Source of the DNA: Theionarchaea archaeon
Lineage (GTDB): Archaea; Methanobacteriota_B; Thermococci; Methanofastidiosales; SZ-28-30
Assembly (NCBI GenBank): GCA_018992685.1
Contig: JACVGT010000018.1
Location: 1 to 64,000, forward strand
Reading direction: 5' to 3'
Length of the DNA stretch: 64,000 nucleotides
Within the stretch, counting starts at the first letter, position 1; each line of letters starts with the position of its first letter. A program made the position numbers and the translations under genes. The notes under the pieces were generated by a model, which worked only from the letters and a program-made list of their open reading frames with translations, made no database searches and was not told where the DNA came from. Of this stretch, positions 25,513-34,742 are shown in pieces.

Positions 25513-25778
25513 AATTCAAACAGAAGTGATAGTCCACGTTCTTCTGAAGATTATCCCTCTGTAAAAGACGTCTCAACAGTTCCGTGAATTATGAGGGAGA
25601 TAGTCCAGCTGAGAATTCGGGCACTGGCGTCACATGCAAAGAACTCAGAACCCTGCAATTCTCATATGACTGTCCCGTCAAAAGAGTCTCCATCAAGCGG
25701 AGTAAGGTAATTCTCCCTTACAACGGGCTACCCAGATTTGTCGTGTGTGGAAGAAAAGGCTGTATAGACCCTTCCGTA
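25500..25778. other. Intergenic gap, no gene supported
   Basis: An open plus-strand frame here crosses into the antisense of the Xre gene and lacks a start signal. Nothing recognised. Confidence 0.4.
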
Positions 25779-25973
25779 TTACTCGTCCAGAATAAACAGT
25801 TCTTCAATAGTAGTACTCAGTGCTTTTGCCACATCATAAGCCAGTTTGAGAGAAGGGTTATACCGGCCCTTCTCCAGAAACACAATTGTCTCTCTCCGTA
25901 CACCTACTCTCTTGGCAAGCTCCTCCTGAGTCATGTCGTATCGTGCTCTGAACTCTTTGATTCTGGTAATCAT
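25779..25973 (-). CDS. Small Xre-family HTH regulator
   Basis: 64 residues from the ATG at 25973, which overlaps the stop of the upstream gene as ATGA. It is a compact HTH_3 repressor: [20 protein letters not shown], then [14 protein letters not shown], then [15 protein letters not shown]. This type is commonly encoded with DUF2178/DUF3796-like membrane proteins. It is the likely binder of the three palindromes at 26817-26874. Confidence 0.85.
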   Translation of the reverse strand: MITRIKEFRARYDMTQEELAKRVGVRRETIVFLEKGRYNPSLKLAYDVAKALSTTIEELFILDE

Positions 25974-26299
25974 CTGTTTCCCATCCTTATGTAGTAGAAC
26001 AAAGACAGAATACACACAAGGAGACTTCCTCCGTACAGAAGTGCAAACGCAGCGCCAAGCAACTGCGTTTTCCCGGTCAAATATATGTATGCCACTGATA
26101 CTGCACCTGAGAACATAGTGTACATGAATGCATTCCGGGCTGCTTTCCCCACAAATGTCTCAAGCATCTCATCATTTTCCCTGTACAGAGAAAAGTAGGA
26201 AATGAACCCTATTGAACACAAGAAGGCCGTCTTTCCTTCAACGAAATACAGAAGACTCAAGAGAGACAAGAATCCAAGATACCACATTGCATTCTTCAT
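25970..26299 (-). CDS. Small membrane protein, DUF3796-like
   Basis: 109 residues with three or four hydrophobic segments and a central motif [21 protein letters not shown], which resembles the DUF3796/DUF2178 type of regulator-associated membrane proteins. It overlaps the upstream gene by four bases and the downstream Xre gene by four bases, so all three are translated together. Biochemical role unknown. Confidence 0.6.
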   Translation of the reverse strand: MKNAMWYLGFLSLLSLLYFVEGKTAFLCSIGFISYFSLYRENDEMLETFVGKAARNAFMYTMFSGAVSVAYIYLTGKTQLLGAAFALLYGGSLLVCILSLFYYIRMGNR

Positions 26300-26718
26300 G
26301 CTGCCACCTCTACGTCCCCTTTTTTGTCGAAATACCAGTAGGAAACAAAATATGTCCCTGCCATAACGAACACTGAACCTGAGAGAGCTACCACGACGTC
26401 CATGGTAATTACAGTGAGGTTGGCAAAAATCAGGACGATCATAAAGAGAACGCCCACACGGAAGGAATGAGCCATAGCGTGCACCATCAGCCTGTCCAGT
26501 CGTTCATCAGTTATGGGCACATCTTTGTTTCTCCTCCCTCTATAGTGTCGAATCATCTGGACATCAGCAAGAAGCACCAGGACGACACACATGACAAGTG
26601 TGGACCTCAAGACAGTATTTCCCCACCAGTTTAGAGACAGAGAACCCACAAAGGTTCCTACGGCAATCACGCCAGCCACTAACAACAGTGGCCAGATGGG
26701 TTGAGCTTCTTCTTTCAC
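26296..26718 (-). CDS. Membrane protein, DUF2178-like
   Basis: 140 residues with four predicted membrane helices and the cytoplasmic motif VPITDERLDRLMVHAMAHSF, typical of DUF2178-like proteins. First gene of a three-gene operon ending with an Xre regulator. The start is a GTG at 26718 with GAGAGGTGG upstream. Confidence 0.65.
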   Translation of the reverse strand: MKEEAQPIWPLLLVAGVIAVGTFVGSLSLNWWGNTVLRSTLVMCVVLVLLADVQMIRHYRGRRNKDVPITDERLDRLMVHAMAHSFRVGVLFMIVLIFANLTVITMDVVVALSGSVFVMAGTYFVSYWYFDKKGDVEVAA

Positions 26719-26816
26719 TATACCACCTCTCCACTGAATGGATTACTCCCAAGAGATCTGAAAGAAAGAGTGTCCTGCAGATATCTCCCATCCTTGTGAT
26801 GACTGTCTGTGGGTGT

Positions 26817-26874
26817 GTTAGTTTTTTCTAACTTATTGTTATTTATTTCTAACATGATGTTAGATATATCTAAC
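26817..26874 (-). promoter_or_regulatory. Three phased palindromic operators of the Xre operon
   Basis: The unit GTTAG-N6-CTAAC occurs at 26817-26832 and 26859-26874, with a one-base variant (GTTAT) at 26838-26853. Starts are exactly 21 bp apart, two turns of the helix, so bound repressors would lie on one face. A TATA element on the minus strand (GCTTTATATATGC, about 26875-26887) lies just upstream, so the operators cover the start site of the operon. Confidence 0.75.
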
Positions 26875-26945
26875 GCATATATAAAGCTTTCGGTCAGCCT
26901 TCAGTGTAAGGGTGGAATCTGCTTCCTGCGATTATTCGCCAGGAG

Positions 26946-27866
26946 TTATCGGGGTAGCAACGCTTTCAGATTTCGTGGAATGACGTCCAACCAATCTTCC
27001 ATTTCAAGAGATGTCAATTTCAGTGCAGTGTCAGAAGGAAGTTCTTCAAAAGGAACCCCTTCCAGGAGCAGCGTGGTCTCGGTTCTTGAAAACACGGGAC
27101 CTTCTTCAACTTTGGTTGCGACTTTCCTGTTTTCCGGGCAGGCGTACTGGCACTTGATGCAGCCCACCAGACAGTTGTGCCATGAGGGGTCAATCCATCC
27201 AGGGAAAGGGATTCTGCTGGGCCTTTCATTGTGCAGGGTCAGGCATCGCTCGGCATCGATGAGAAACTGTTCTGAGGTGATGGCGCCGGTGGGGCACTCT
27301 TTCATGCAGACAGAACACCTCTTGCAAGGTTCCATCATCTGTGGGTTCTGCCAGCTGTCGCTGCAGGGTAGATCAGAAAAGAATACAAGAGGGATGTGGA
27401 AGCTTCCCATCTGGGGAAGATACGTGAGGTTGTTCCTTCCGTAGGATGCAAGCCCACTGTGGGCAGCAACCAATTTCTCAGGAAGAGAGGCTTCAACGAA
27501 CACATATTCTTGATCAGAAAGCTCACTAAGCAACGTACTGATCATTTTAGTGGTTCTCGCTACGGACAGATAGGTGGGAGGTATAGTGACGGGGACTCTC
27601 TTTTCATTCCAGAAGAAGACAACCTGAGTAATGTGCTGAGGAACTGCGATCACTATGAGGGATGCAGCCTCTGAGAGATCAGAAGGGGGTTCAAAGGAGA
27701 ATCGGCTCAGATGTCTGTCGTAAATCTCATCAGGGATAGACACCCTCTTATATTGCTCTTCCAGCTCTTCTTTCATGTTCTGAAGATGGTCAATGGAAAC
27801 AATGCGCCCTTCATATCGGTGCTTTCTCAATTGAGAGAGTAGTTCTCGTCCTGGGTGATTAGACAT
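26946..27866 (-). CDS. Double [4Fe-4S] protein of the epoxyqueuosine-reductase (QueG-like) superfamily
   Basis: 306 residues. Two ferredoxin-type cluster motifs are visible: CKRCSVCMKECPTGAI (about 182-197) and CLVGCIKCQYACPEN (about 232-246). The N-terminal part (AASLIVIAVP, HSGLASYGRNNLTYLPQMGS) matches the QueG-like reductase fold, in which the G-x-G-x-N segment precedes the clusters. Whether it reduces epoxyqueuosine is doubtful in an archaeon; a reductase or corrinoid-activation role is possible. A TATA element lies about 28 bases upstream of the ATG at 27866. Confidence 0.75.
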   Translation of the reverse strand: MSNHPGRELLSQLRKHRYEGRIVSIDHLQNMKEELEEQYKRVSIPDEIYDRHLSRFSFEPPSDLSEAASLIVIAVPQHITQVVFFWNEKRVPVTIPPTYLSVARTTKMISTLLSELSDQEYVFVEASLPEKLVAAHSGLASYGRNNLTYLPQMGSFHIPLVFFSDLPCSDSWQNPQMMEPCKRCSVCMKECPTGAITSEQFLIDAERCLTLHNERPSRIPFPGWIDPSWHNCLVGCIKCQYACPENRKVATKVEEGPVFSRTETTLLLEGVPFEELPSDTALKLTSLEMEDWLDVIPRNLKALLPR

Positions 27867-28061
27867 ATCCTCTACTCAGGGGAATGTGCATATAAGGATT
27901 CCCCAGAAGTCCCCATAAACTCCTGCCGTGTCAGGCGTGATGAATAATTCTCTTGCTCCTAGAATTCATAAGCTATGTCGCAAGAATGTTCCCATCCATC
28001 CCCTAGTGGGATTTTGAACTGTTTCTTCCCGACAATAAAAAATAGAAAATAGAGAAAAAGT

Positions 28062-28412
28062 CTAAAGTCCTTTTTTGATAGCATCTAGTCTTTCTTTTGC
28101 TTCAACAGTCTGCAGCATATTCCAAAGCTCTTCCAGGGGACCACAAGGATAGTCTGTGCAGTGTGCGCAGTTTATGACTCCTTTTTCAGAACCGCACTGT
28201 CTCACTTTGCACATTGTGCAGTGCTTGAACGGCTCACCTTCACCGGTGCATCCGTCGCAGTTGATCTCATCGGCTTCTACAACCCATTCTGGACTTGACC
28301 ACGCTTTGGCAGTTTTTTCCCGCATTTCGTTGTCATCTGTTCTCTTGGCTATGAAAGCAGGACATTCATTGCAGACGAGTCCGCAAAAGGCCACCATCTC
28401 TTCTTTTGCCAT
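28062..28412 (-). CDS. DUF3795 cysteine-rich protein
   Basis: 116 residues with the DUF3795 cysteine pattern: FCGLVCNECPAF, then INCDGCTG, HCTMCKVRQC, INCAHCTDYPC. These probably bind zinc or an Fe-S cluster. GAGAGGTG lies before the ATG at 28412. Function unknown. Confidence 0.8.
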   Translation of the reverse strand: MAKEEMVAFCGLVCNECPAFIAKRTDDNEMREKTAKAWSSPEWVVEADEINCDGCTGEGEPFKHCTMCKVRQCGSEKGVINCAHCTDYPCGPLEELWNMLQTVEAKERLDAIKKGL

Positions 28413-28637
28413 TATAACACCTCTCGAAAATACTCCTATGTTCGGCCAGAAATCTTCCCTGAAGAAATGATAACTGGAGAGTTAAAAGCTTTGTGCTGAG
28501 ATCTCAGAAATTCAAAGCTTTCAGGCTCTGATTAGATTGTTCAGACCCAGAAGTTCACAACCTTCATCTCTCCACATCCAAAAGGGCAACGATTGAGGGT
28601 CACAGTGTAGACAGCCACGATTCCTGAATGGGACCCG

Positions 28638-29660
28638 TCAGTATCTTCTCTGAACTCTGGGATAGCCCTCAAAAGGAGTTTGGGGCTCCAGACTAACCCA
28701 CTCACCTTCTCTGTCCAAACGAGAGAGTGACCGTAAGAGGTCAAAGGTCACCCATCGAGAGGCCTGAGGGTTCTTATATTCCCACAATCCGTATTCGTCT
28801 TGCAGTCCTCGAATGAAAGCCACGAGGTTGCTGACCCGCTGATCCTCCAGGGTTGCACCGACTCTCCAGCACAGGTCCAAGACAAGTCCAAGATCAAACC
28901 CAGCGAAGAATGTTATGAATCCTCGAGCAGGTTCTGCTCCCACCATTCTCGCAGTTTCAATGCCCAGAATGGTCTGATCGCGGGTCTCTCGAGCCAGCAG
29001 TAAATCCAGTGCTCGACGAGCTTGCTCGCAGTGCCGGTACTCAGGGTGAAGAGAAAGACACTGTAGAGCACCGGTGGTATTTGATCTGCATCCAAACCGG
29101 GAATGAGGCAGTGCGCGGTATCCAGCCCGGTACCCGTAGGATCCTTCAACGGTGACTCTTGTAGGCCAGGCTCCATCTGGCAGACGGTGTTTCAGCAGCC
29201 AGGCATAGGCTTTTTCTGCCCTGGGATCTGTTGCGTAGCCACAGAAGGCCAGCCCTCTCAAAGGGAGTGCAGTCTGTAAGGGAGTCACCACCGTACCTTT
29301 CCATTTCTGGTCACCCGGAGACGGCCACGATCCATCATCTCTTTGCAGCGAAAAAATGAATTCTGCGCCCCGCTTGATTGCAGGATTAGAAGGATCCACC
29401 TCCATGTATCCCAGTCGAGCCAAAGCCTGCGCTGTATTCAACAATCGTGTGCCCAGAGTCAACCCTGCAGACTCTGTTGCTTTCCAGGAGCCATCAGAAC
29501 TCTGGAGCTGCAGCAAATTCACTACCAGAGGATCGTTCTCTCGCAAGCTGGCGAGTTCACAGACCTCCACATCATTTTCAGGTCTGCCCAAGAGTTCACG
29601 CAGAACCAAATACCGGAGCGAGGGCGAGGGGCTGGAAAGGAGGAGGGGAACCCACGTCAT
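28638..29660 (-). CDS. QW-repeat alpha/alpha-barrel protein (squalene-cyclase/prenyltransferase fold)
   Basis: 340 residues with repeated QW-type motifs: LQSSDGSWKAT (about 53), LQRDDGSWPSP (about 104), LPDGAWPTRV (about 160), LQDEYGLWEY (about 292). These belong to the terpene cyclase/prenyltransferase alpha-alpha barrel superfamily. The DxDD acid motif of squalene-hopene cyclases was not seen, so catalytic function is uncertain. It overlaps the double-UvrA gene by four bases (ATGA) and must be co-translated with it. Confidence 0.7.
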   Translation of the reverse strand: MTWVPLLLSSPSPSLRYLVLRELLGRPENDVEVCELASLRENDPLVVNLLQLQSSDGSWKATESAGLTLGTRLLNTAQALARLGYMEVDPSNPAIKRGAEFIFSLQRDDGSWPSPGDQKWKGTVVTPLQTALPLRGLAFCGYATDPRAEKAYAWLLKHRLPDGAWPTRVTVEGSYGYRAGYRALPHSRFGCRSNTTGALQCLSLHPEYRHCEQARRALDLLLARETRDQTILGIETARMVGAEPARGFITFFAGFDLGLVLDLCWRVGATLEDQRVSNLVAFIRGLQDEYGLWEYKNPQASRWVTFDLLRSLSRLDREGEWVSLEPQTPFEGYPRVQRRY

Positions 29661-32600
29661 GTGGTCCCCTCTAGTACCTCTCTTACGTATCGTCCAGTGA
29701 TAGTGCCCTTCTGACAGAAGTCTTCAGGAGGAGCTTCACCCACTACGGTCCCTCCTTCAGGCCCGCCCCCGGGACCCAGCTCAATCAACCAGTCACACGA
29801 GGCCAGTACATATGGGTTGTGCTCGATAACAAGTACTGTATGGCCTGCATCCACGAGCTGCTGCAGGACATCAATCAATCGACCGACATCCTCCATGTGC
29901 TGGCCAACGGTAGGCTCATCCAGTATGTAGAGAGAACCCTGAGGTGTTTTGCCGCACAGTTCCTTGGCAATCTTGAGCCTCTGAGCTTCTCCCCCCGATA
30001 GACTGTACCCCGGCTGGTGCAATGCCAGATATCCAAGCCCCACCTGCTTGACTGCCCGCAATATTCGGACAATCCTCTCATCATCCTCGAACAAAGAATA
30101 CACTTCATCAATAGTGAGGTTGCATAACTCCGGGAGCGTCAATCCCTCGATTCTGACATCCCATGCCTCAGGCGAATATCCTGTCCCATTGCATGCATCG
30201 CAGGGAGAATAGACACATGGCAAGAACCCCATGTCCATCCTGAGAGTGCCTCTTCCGTTACACACTGAACACCGCTTCTTGAAATGCTCCACCCCCAATC
30301 CCAGGGCTTTGGCGCCTTCACTGTGCGCATACACGTTCTGCAATATTTCGTTCAGCCCAAGAAATCCTGCCGGACTGTAAATTCCTTTTCTGGTTTGATC
30401 TACCAGAACTACCCTCTCTGGTGCACCCTCAATCTTGTCGTGAGCTCCAGGGGCTATGGGTTCATGTGCAACTGATGTGGTCTGTTTTCTTGGAGATAGT
30501 GCCCGTCCCAAGATATCAACAACCAGGGTACTCTTTCCAGAACCCGAAACACCACAGATGCCTACGAGAACTCCCAGAGGTATATCAACGTCAATATCTT
30601 TGAGGTTATGCTGGCGTGCACCGCGAATATGCATCCATTTCCGGGGTGATCTTCTCTCTCTCACATGTATTGAACGTTCTCCTCGCAGCCACGCCCCTGT
30701 TACCGTGTCCGTCTGGCCAATGTCAAGTACTGACCCTTCGGCCACAATGTGTCCACCTCTTATCCCCGCACCTGGGCCCATGTCAATGACATGATCTGCC
30801 TCTCTGATGATCATGGGATCATGTTCCACCACGATGACTGTATTTCTTTCATCTCGCAGCTCTTTCAGGGCACTCACCAGTGCACTGACCTCGGAAGGGT
30901 GCAGTCCACGGGAGGGCTCATCAAGAAGGACTGTCAATGATGTTAATTTGCTTCCCAGAACGCCAGCAAGAGTAACTCGTTCAGCCTCCCCTGCAGATAG
31001 TGTGGCTGAAACTCTGTTCAAGTGGAGGTATCCCAACCCCACCTGTAGCAGAAATGTGAGTCTCCTCAAGCAAGCCTCCAGGCTTGACGTGACAGCACGT
31101 GATGCAGGTGGGAGGACAATGCTGCTAAGAACATCTGCGAGTGTAGCCAGGGGCAATTCAGCAAGCTCATGAATGTTGTATCCCTGCAGTGTAACCGCCA
31201 GAAACTCCGGCCGCAGTCTTCCCCCATTGCATTGAGGGCATACCACAGCTTCTGTATAGGTCCCACCCACATCCCAGTCGCGAATCCAGCCAAAAAACCC
31301 AGGGAACTTGTGCTCACGTACGGAGATTTGACCTTTTCTGTTGACAGAGGAAACTGTCAGGGGCTCGGGATCACCAAAAAGGAATGCATCTTGCGCTCTT
31401 TTGCTCATTTCATTCCAGGGGGTGACCTGTGGATCAAAGTCGTATCTCTCTGCCAGAGCCTGAACCATATAGTATCCCGAGTTGAAAGGCTTACACAAGA
31501 ATCCTTTGGGGAAGAACCCTGGAGAGTACATTGCCCCCTTGCAGAGGGGGGCTCCAGGGTTCACAATCAGCTTTTCTGGATTGGGCTTCTGGAGGGTCCC
31601 CACTCCCTGACAGGTGGGGCAAGCCGAAAGCCAGTTGGAGAACAGGAAGGCACTGGATTTCTCAAGAGCGGCAGTAGCCCCACATGTGGGGCATTCCCAG
31701 GTTTGACCACGGTCCATTGAAGAGCCACACTCCAAGCAGGCCCGCTTCCCTACGGTTGAGATGAGTACTGTGAGGTGATGCAAGATTTCAGTATCCGATC
31801 CCACAGTAGCACGTCTGTTAAATCCGCGGGACCCTGCCTTCACTGACACAGCCACTCCCAGCCCCATCACCGATTCAACAGGCGCTTCAGGACCCTCCTT
31901 GACGGATTGCCTCTCATACATGGACAAGCTCTCCAGAAATCGCCTCCTGGCCTCAGCTTCTAGAACATCAGTGACCAGTGAGGACTTTCCTGACCCTGAA
32001 ACTCCCGTAATGACCGTTAGGACGCCTTTTGGTATGGTAACAGAGATGGATTTCAGATTGTGTGCACAGGCGCCGGTAACAGTGATGTCTTTTGACGCTT
32101 CAGGCACTGGGCGAACAGAAGGAGCCGGAGGTTCCGATTCTGCCAGAAGCACTTTGGCCGTCAGGGAACGTTCTTCTGATAGGAGGTCGTCTGGCTGGCC
32201 TGCAAAAAGCAATTCTCCTCCTGCAGGCCCGGCCCTCGGTCCCAAATCAATAATCCAATCAGCCGCACGCATAATGTCGGTATTGTGCTCAATTACAACA
32301 ACTGTTCCGCCAGCCCGCACCAACCGATCCAGGACAGTCAAGAGTCCAGAAATGTCTTTGGGATGCAGGCCGGTGGAAGGTTCATCCAGTATCAACAGTT
32401 TCCTAGACAGGGATCTGCTGCCCAGATACCTTGCCAGTTTGACCCTCTGTGCTTCACCACCTGATAATGTAGGGGACGGCTGCCCCAAGGACAGATATCC
32501 TAACCCGACGTCTCTCAAGGCTTCCAGAATGCGCTTTGCCTGGACTCGCTCGCTTGCTGGAAGGGTTCTATGATTCAGCAAGGGAAGTGCTTCATCAATG

Positions 32601-34501
32601 GTCAATTCATAGAAATCCGCAATGCTAAGGCTCTTATCACCAAAATCTATCTTCTTTCCAACTACTTCTTCTGAAAACCGATTTCCTTCGCATCTCTCAC
32701 AGGTGATCCAGGTAGAAGGGAGGTAGCGCATCTTGACTTCCACTGCTCCCATCCCCTTGCAGACGGGACACATTCCCTCTGGGCGATTGAATGAGAAGTG
32801 CGAGGGTGATAGTCTCGTAGCCCGGGAATAGAGTCCACGGACTATATCAGACAACTTGGTATAGGTTGCAGGATTGGACCGGGGATTTCTTCCTATAGGA
32901 CTCTGGTCAACGACAACGGGGGTAAGGGAAGGTCCCTCGACTCTTTCACATCCCCGAGGGTTCTTGCCCCGCAAGGAGGGTTCCAAGACGTCAATAAAGG
33001 TGCTCTTACCTGAACCAGAAACACCTGTGACTACTGTCAGTCTGCTCAGAGGTATGGGCACATCAATGTCCTTTAGATTTCGCAAGTGTGCTTTCCTGAC
33101 CACAAGGAACTTCAAGGGTTTTGTGCGGCGTCTAGGCAGGGCCACCTTTTTCCGAAAGCTGAAATACTGACCAGTGGGTGTTTCTGCCTTCCACAATTCC
33201 TGCGGAATTCCTGCAAAAACGATTTTTCCTCCCCTGATACCTGCACCAGGCCCCAAATCAACAGCATAGTCTGCTATGGCTGCTGCCATTCGGTCATGTT
33301 CTACAAAGATAACCGGGCCAGCGAGTTCTCTAAAGGCAGGGACCAGGTTCTGCACATCATAAGGGTGCTGGCCGATGGTGGGTTCATCCAGAATATGGAG
33401 CATATCCTCTAGTCTGCTGGTCAAAGCGACTGCCAGGCGCACTCTTTGAGCTTCTCCTCTGGACATGGTGGGCGATGATCTGTCCAGGGTGATGTATCCC
33501 AGCCCCACCGTCTGCAAAGCTGTCAGTCTGGTCACGATCTCTGTGTAAAGGCGGTAGGCAGAATCTGGAAAATCATCACCATCAAAGACCGTTCGGGCTT
33601 CATCTACTGACAGGCCCAACATATCTGGCAATCTGAAGCCTTTCCAGGTGACAGCTGCTGCCTGTGGGTGTAACCCGGTATCCAAACAGGAAGTACAGCC
33701 TTCTCCCTGACAGTATGGACATACCGTGTGGAAATGTTTTGGCTTCACAGAATGAAACCAGTACCCACACTTCACACAGACAGAGGCACGGGACAGGATC
33801 TCTTCTTTCTCAAGAGATCGAATAATGACAGCAGTTGAACCTAGGGCAAATGCCTTCTTGACAGTTTCACGGGCTCTTGTAGCTGTGACCTCTCCTGACA
33901 ATGAAGCTACTTCGATCTCGATCGAGTGGGGGTCTTGAGGGTTGAGGGATTTCTTTGTCCAGGGATGACCATCAACAGTAACATGGTCCCCAAATTCATG
34001 CGTCAGCAGTTGGATCAACGTTGTGTGGCTTCCGTGAACATTATGCACCAAGGGGGCAATCACGGTGATAGGTGAATCTCTTGCCCTTCTCAGTACGATT
34101 TCCACGATTTCATCTTCAGTCAATAAGGCCAACCCAGTCCCACACTGCGGGCAATACCGATTCCCAAAATTACTGTATAGGAGTCTGAGAAAGGGATGTA
34201 ATCCTGAAGCAGTGGCCAGTGTTGAAAGAGGATTTCGATTAAGCAGATTCTGACCGACAGCAATGGCAGGACCCAACCCGGATATGGTTTCTACAGAGGC
34301 AGGGACCAGTTTCACTGACGACCCCAGTGAAAAAATCTCCAAGAATCTGCGGTGAGCCTCATGATAGATGGTGTCAAACACGAGTGAAGACTTGCCTGAG
34401 CCTGACACTCCAGTGACTACCGTGAGCCCCTCGCCAGGAACACATACATCAATATTCTGCAGATTGTTCTGTCGTGCACCTGCTACCTCAATGTTCCTCA
34501 T
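29657..34501 (-). CDS. Double-length UvrA-like ABC ATPase (two UvrA units fused)
   Basis: 1614 residues with four ABC modules. Walker A motifs GVSGSGKSS/T lie near residues 30, 497, 835 and 1320. Signature motifs are MSRGEAQRV, LSGGEAQRV, LSAGEAERV and LSGGEAQRL. UvrA zinc fingers are present (CPVCKGMG with CERCEG; CSVCNGRG with CDACNG). In the first half the UvrB-binding domain is present (VIAPLVHNVHGSH, IEIEVASL) but the UvrA insertion domain is missing. In the second half the UvrB-binding domain is missing but the insertion domain remains (LAERYDFDPQVTPWNEMS). Ordinary UvrA is about 940 residues and dimerises; this looks like a covalent dimer. UvrB and UvrC are not in the window. A TATA element lies about 29 bases before the ATG. 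Confidence 0.88.
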   Translation of the reverse strand: MRNIEVAGARQNNLQNIDVCVPGEGLTVVTGVSGSGKSSLVFDTIYHEAHRRFLEIFSLGSSVKLVPASVETISGLGPAIAVGQNLLNRNPLSTLATASGLHPFLRLLYSNFGNRYCPQCGTGLALLTEDEIVEIVLRRARDSPITVIAPLVHNVHGSHTTLIQLLTHEFGDHVTVDGHPWTKKSLNPQDPHSIEIEVASLSGEVTATRARETVKKAFALGSTAVIIRSLEKEEILSRASVCVKCGYWFHSVKPKHFHTVCPYCQGEGCTSCLDTGLHPQAAAVTWKGFRLPDMLGLSVDEARTVFDGDDFPDSAYRLYTEIVTRLTALQTVGLGYITLDRSSPTMSRGEAQRVRLAVALTSRLEDMLHILDEPTIGQHPYDVQNLVPAFRELAGPVIFVEHDRMAAAIADYAVDLGPGAGIRGGKIVFAGIPQELWKAETPTGQYFSFRKKVALPRRRTKPLKFLVVRKAHLRNLKDIDVPIPLSRLTVVTGVSGSGKSTFIDVLEPSLRGKNPRGCERVEGPSLTPVVVDQSPIGRNPRSNPATYTKLSDIVRGLYSRATRLSPSHFSFNRPEGMCPVCKGMGAVEVKMRYLPSTWITCERCEGNRFSEEVVGKKIDFGDKSLSIADFYELTIDEALPLLNHRTLPASERVQAKRILEALRDVGLGYLSLGQPSPTLSGGEAQRVKLARYLGSRSLSRKLLILDEPSTGLHPKDISGLLTVLDRLVRAGGTVVVIEHNTDIMRAADWIIDLGPRAGPAGGELLFAGQPDDLLSEERSLTAKVLLAESEPPAPSVRPVPEASKDITVTGACAHNLKSISVTIPKGVLTVITGVSGSGKSSLVTDVLEAEARRRFLESLSMYERQSVKEGPEAPVESVMGLGVAVSVKAGSRGFNRRATVGSDTEILHHLTVLISTVGKRACLECGSSMDRGQTWECPTCGATAALEKSSAFLFSNWLSACPTCQGVGTLQKPNPEKLIVNPGAPLCKGAMYSPGFFPKGFLCKPFNSGYYMVQALAERYDFDPQVTPWNEMSKRAQDAFLFGDPEPLTVSSVNRKGQISVREHKFPGFFGWIRDWDVGGTYTEAVVCPQCNGGRLRPEFLAVTLQGYNIHELAELPLATLADVLSSIVLPPASRAVTSSLEACLRRLTFLLQVGLGYLHLNRVSATLSAGEAERVTLAGVLGSKLTSLTVLLDEPSRGLHPSEVSALVSALKELRDERNTVIVVEHDPMIIREADHVIDMGPGAGIRGGHIVAEGSVLDIGQTDTVTGAWLRGERSIHVRERRSPRKWMHIRGARQHNLKDIDVDIPLGVLVGICGVSGSGKSTLVVDILGRALSPRKQTTSVAHEPIAPGAHDKIEGAPERVVLVDQTRKGIYSPAGFLGLNEILQNVYAHSEGAKALGLGVEHFKKRCSVCNGRGTLRMDMGFLPCVYSPCDACNGTGYSPEAWDVRIEGLTLPELCNLTIDEVYSLFEDDERIVRILRAVKQVGLGYLALHQPGYSLSGGEAQRLKIAKELCGKTPQGSLYILDEPTVGQHMEDVGRLIDVLQQLVDAGHTVLVIEHNPYVLASCDWLIELGPGGGPEGGTVVGEAPPEDFCQKGTITGRYVREVLEGTT

Positions 34502-34742
34502 GGTAATGTTCCTGAGCAGGAACGTATAAACCCTTTCTTTTTCTCTGGAATCGTGAGAGCTGAGAACTAATCTCTATTCTCTAACTCCCACAAAGGAGAA
34601 ATAAAAGCAAAATGAGAATGCACCGAGAAGTTCAGCCTTATGCGCTTCAGAAATTTTCCACCCGATCAGCCTTCTGTATTGGTCAAAAGTCTCCTGGCCA
34701 CTGCCCAACCTCCCAAGGTCCATTCTTCAGACTTCGCCACCA

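Noticed and set aside
25584-25994. Plus-strand frame of 136 codons after the subtilisin gene
   Set aside because: Its second half is antisense to the Xre gene, and it has no start signal or recognisable domain.
28156-28470. Plus-strand frame opposite the DUF3795 gene
   Set aside because: Antisense shadow of a gene with a clear conserved cysteine pattern.
29819-34253. Several long plus-strand open frames opposite the double-UvrA gene
   Set aside because: They are antisense to strongly conserved ABC motifs, lack start signals and show no family resemblance.
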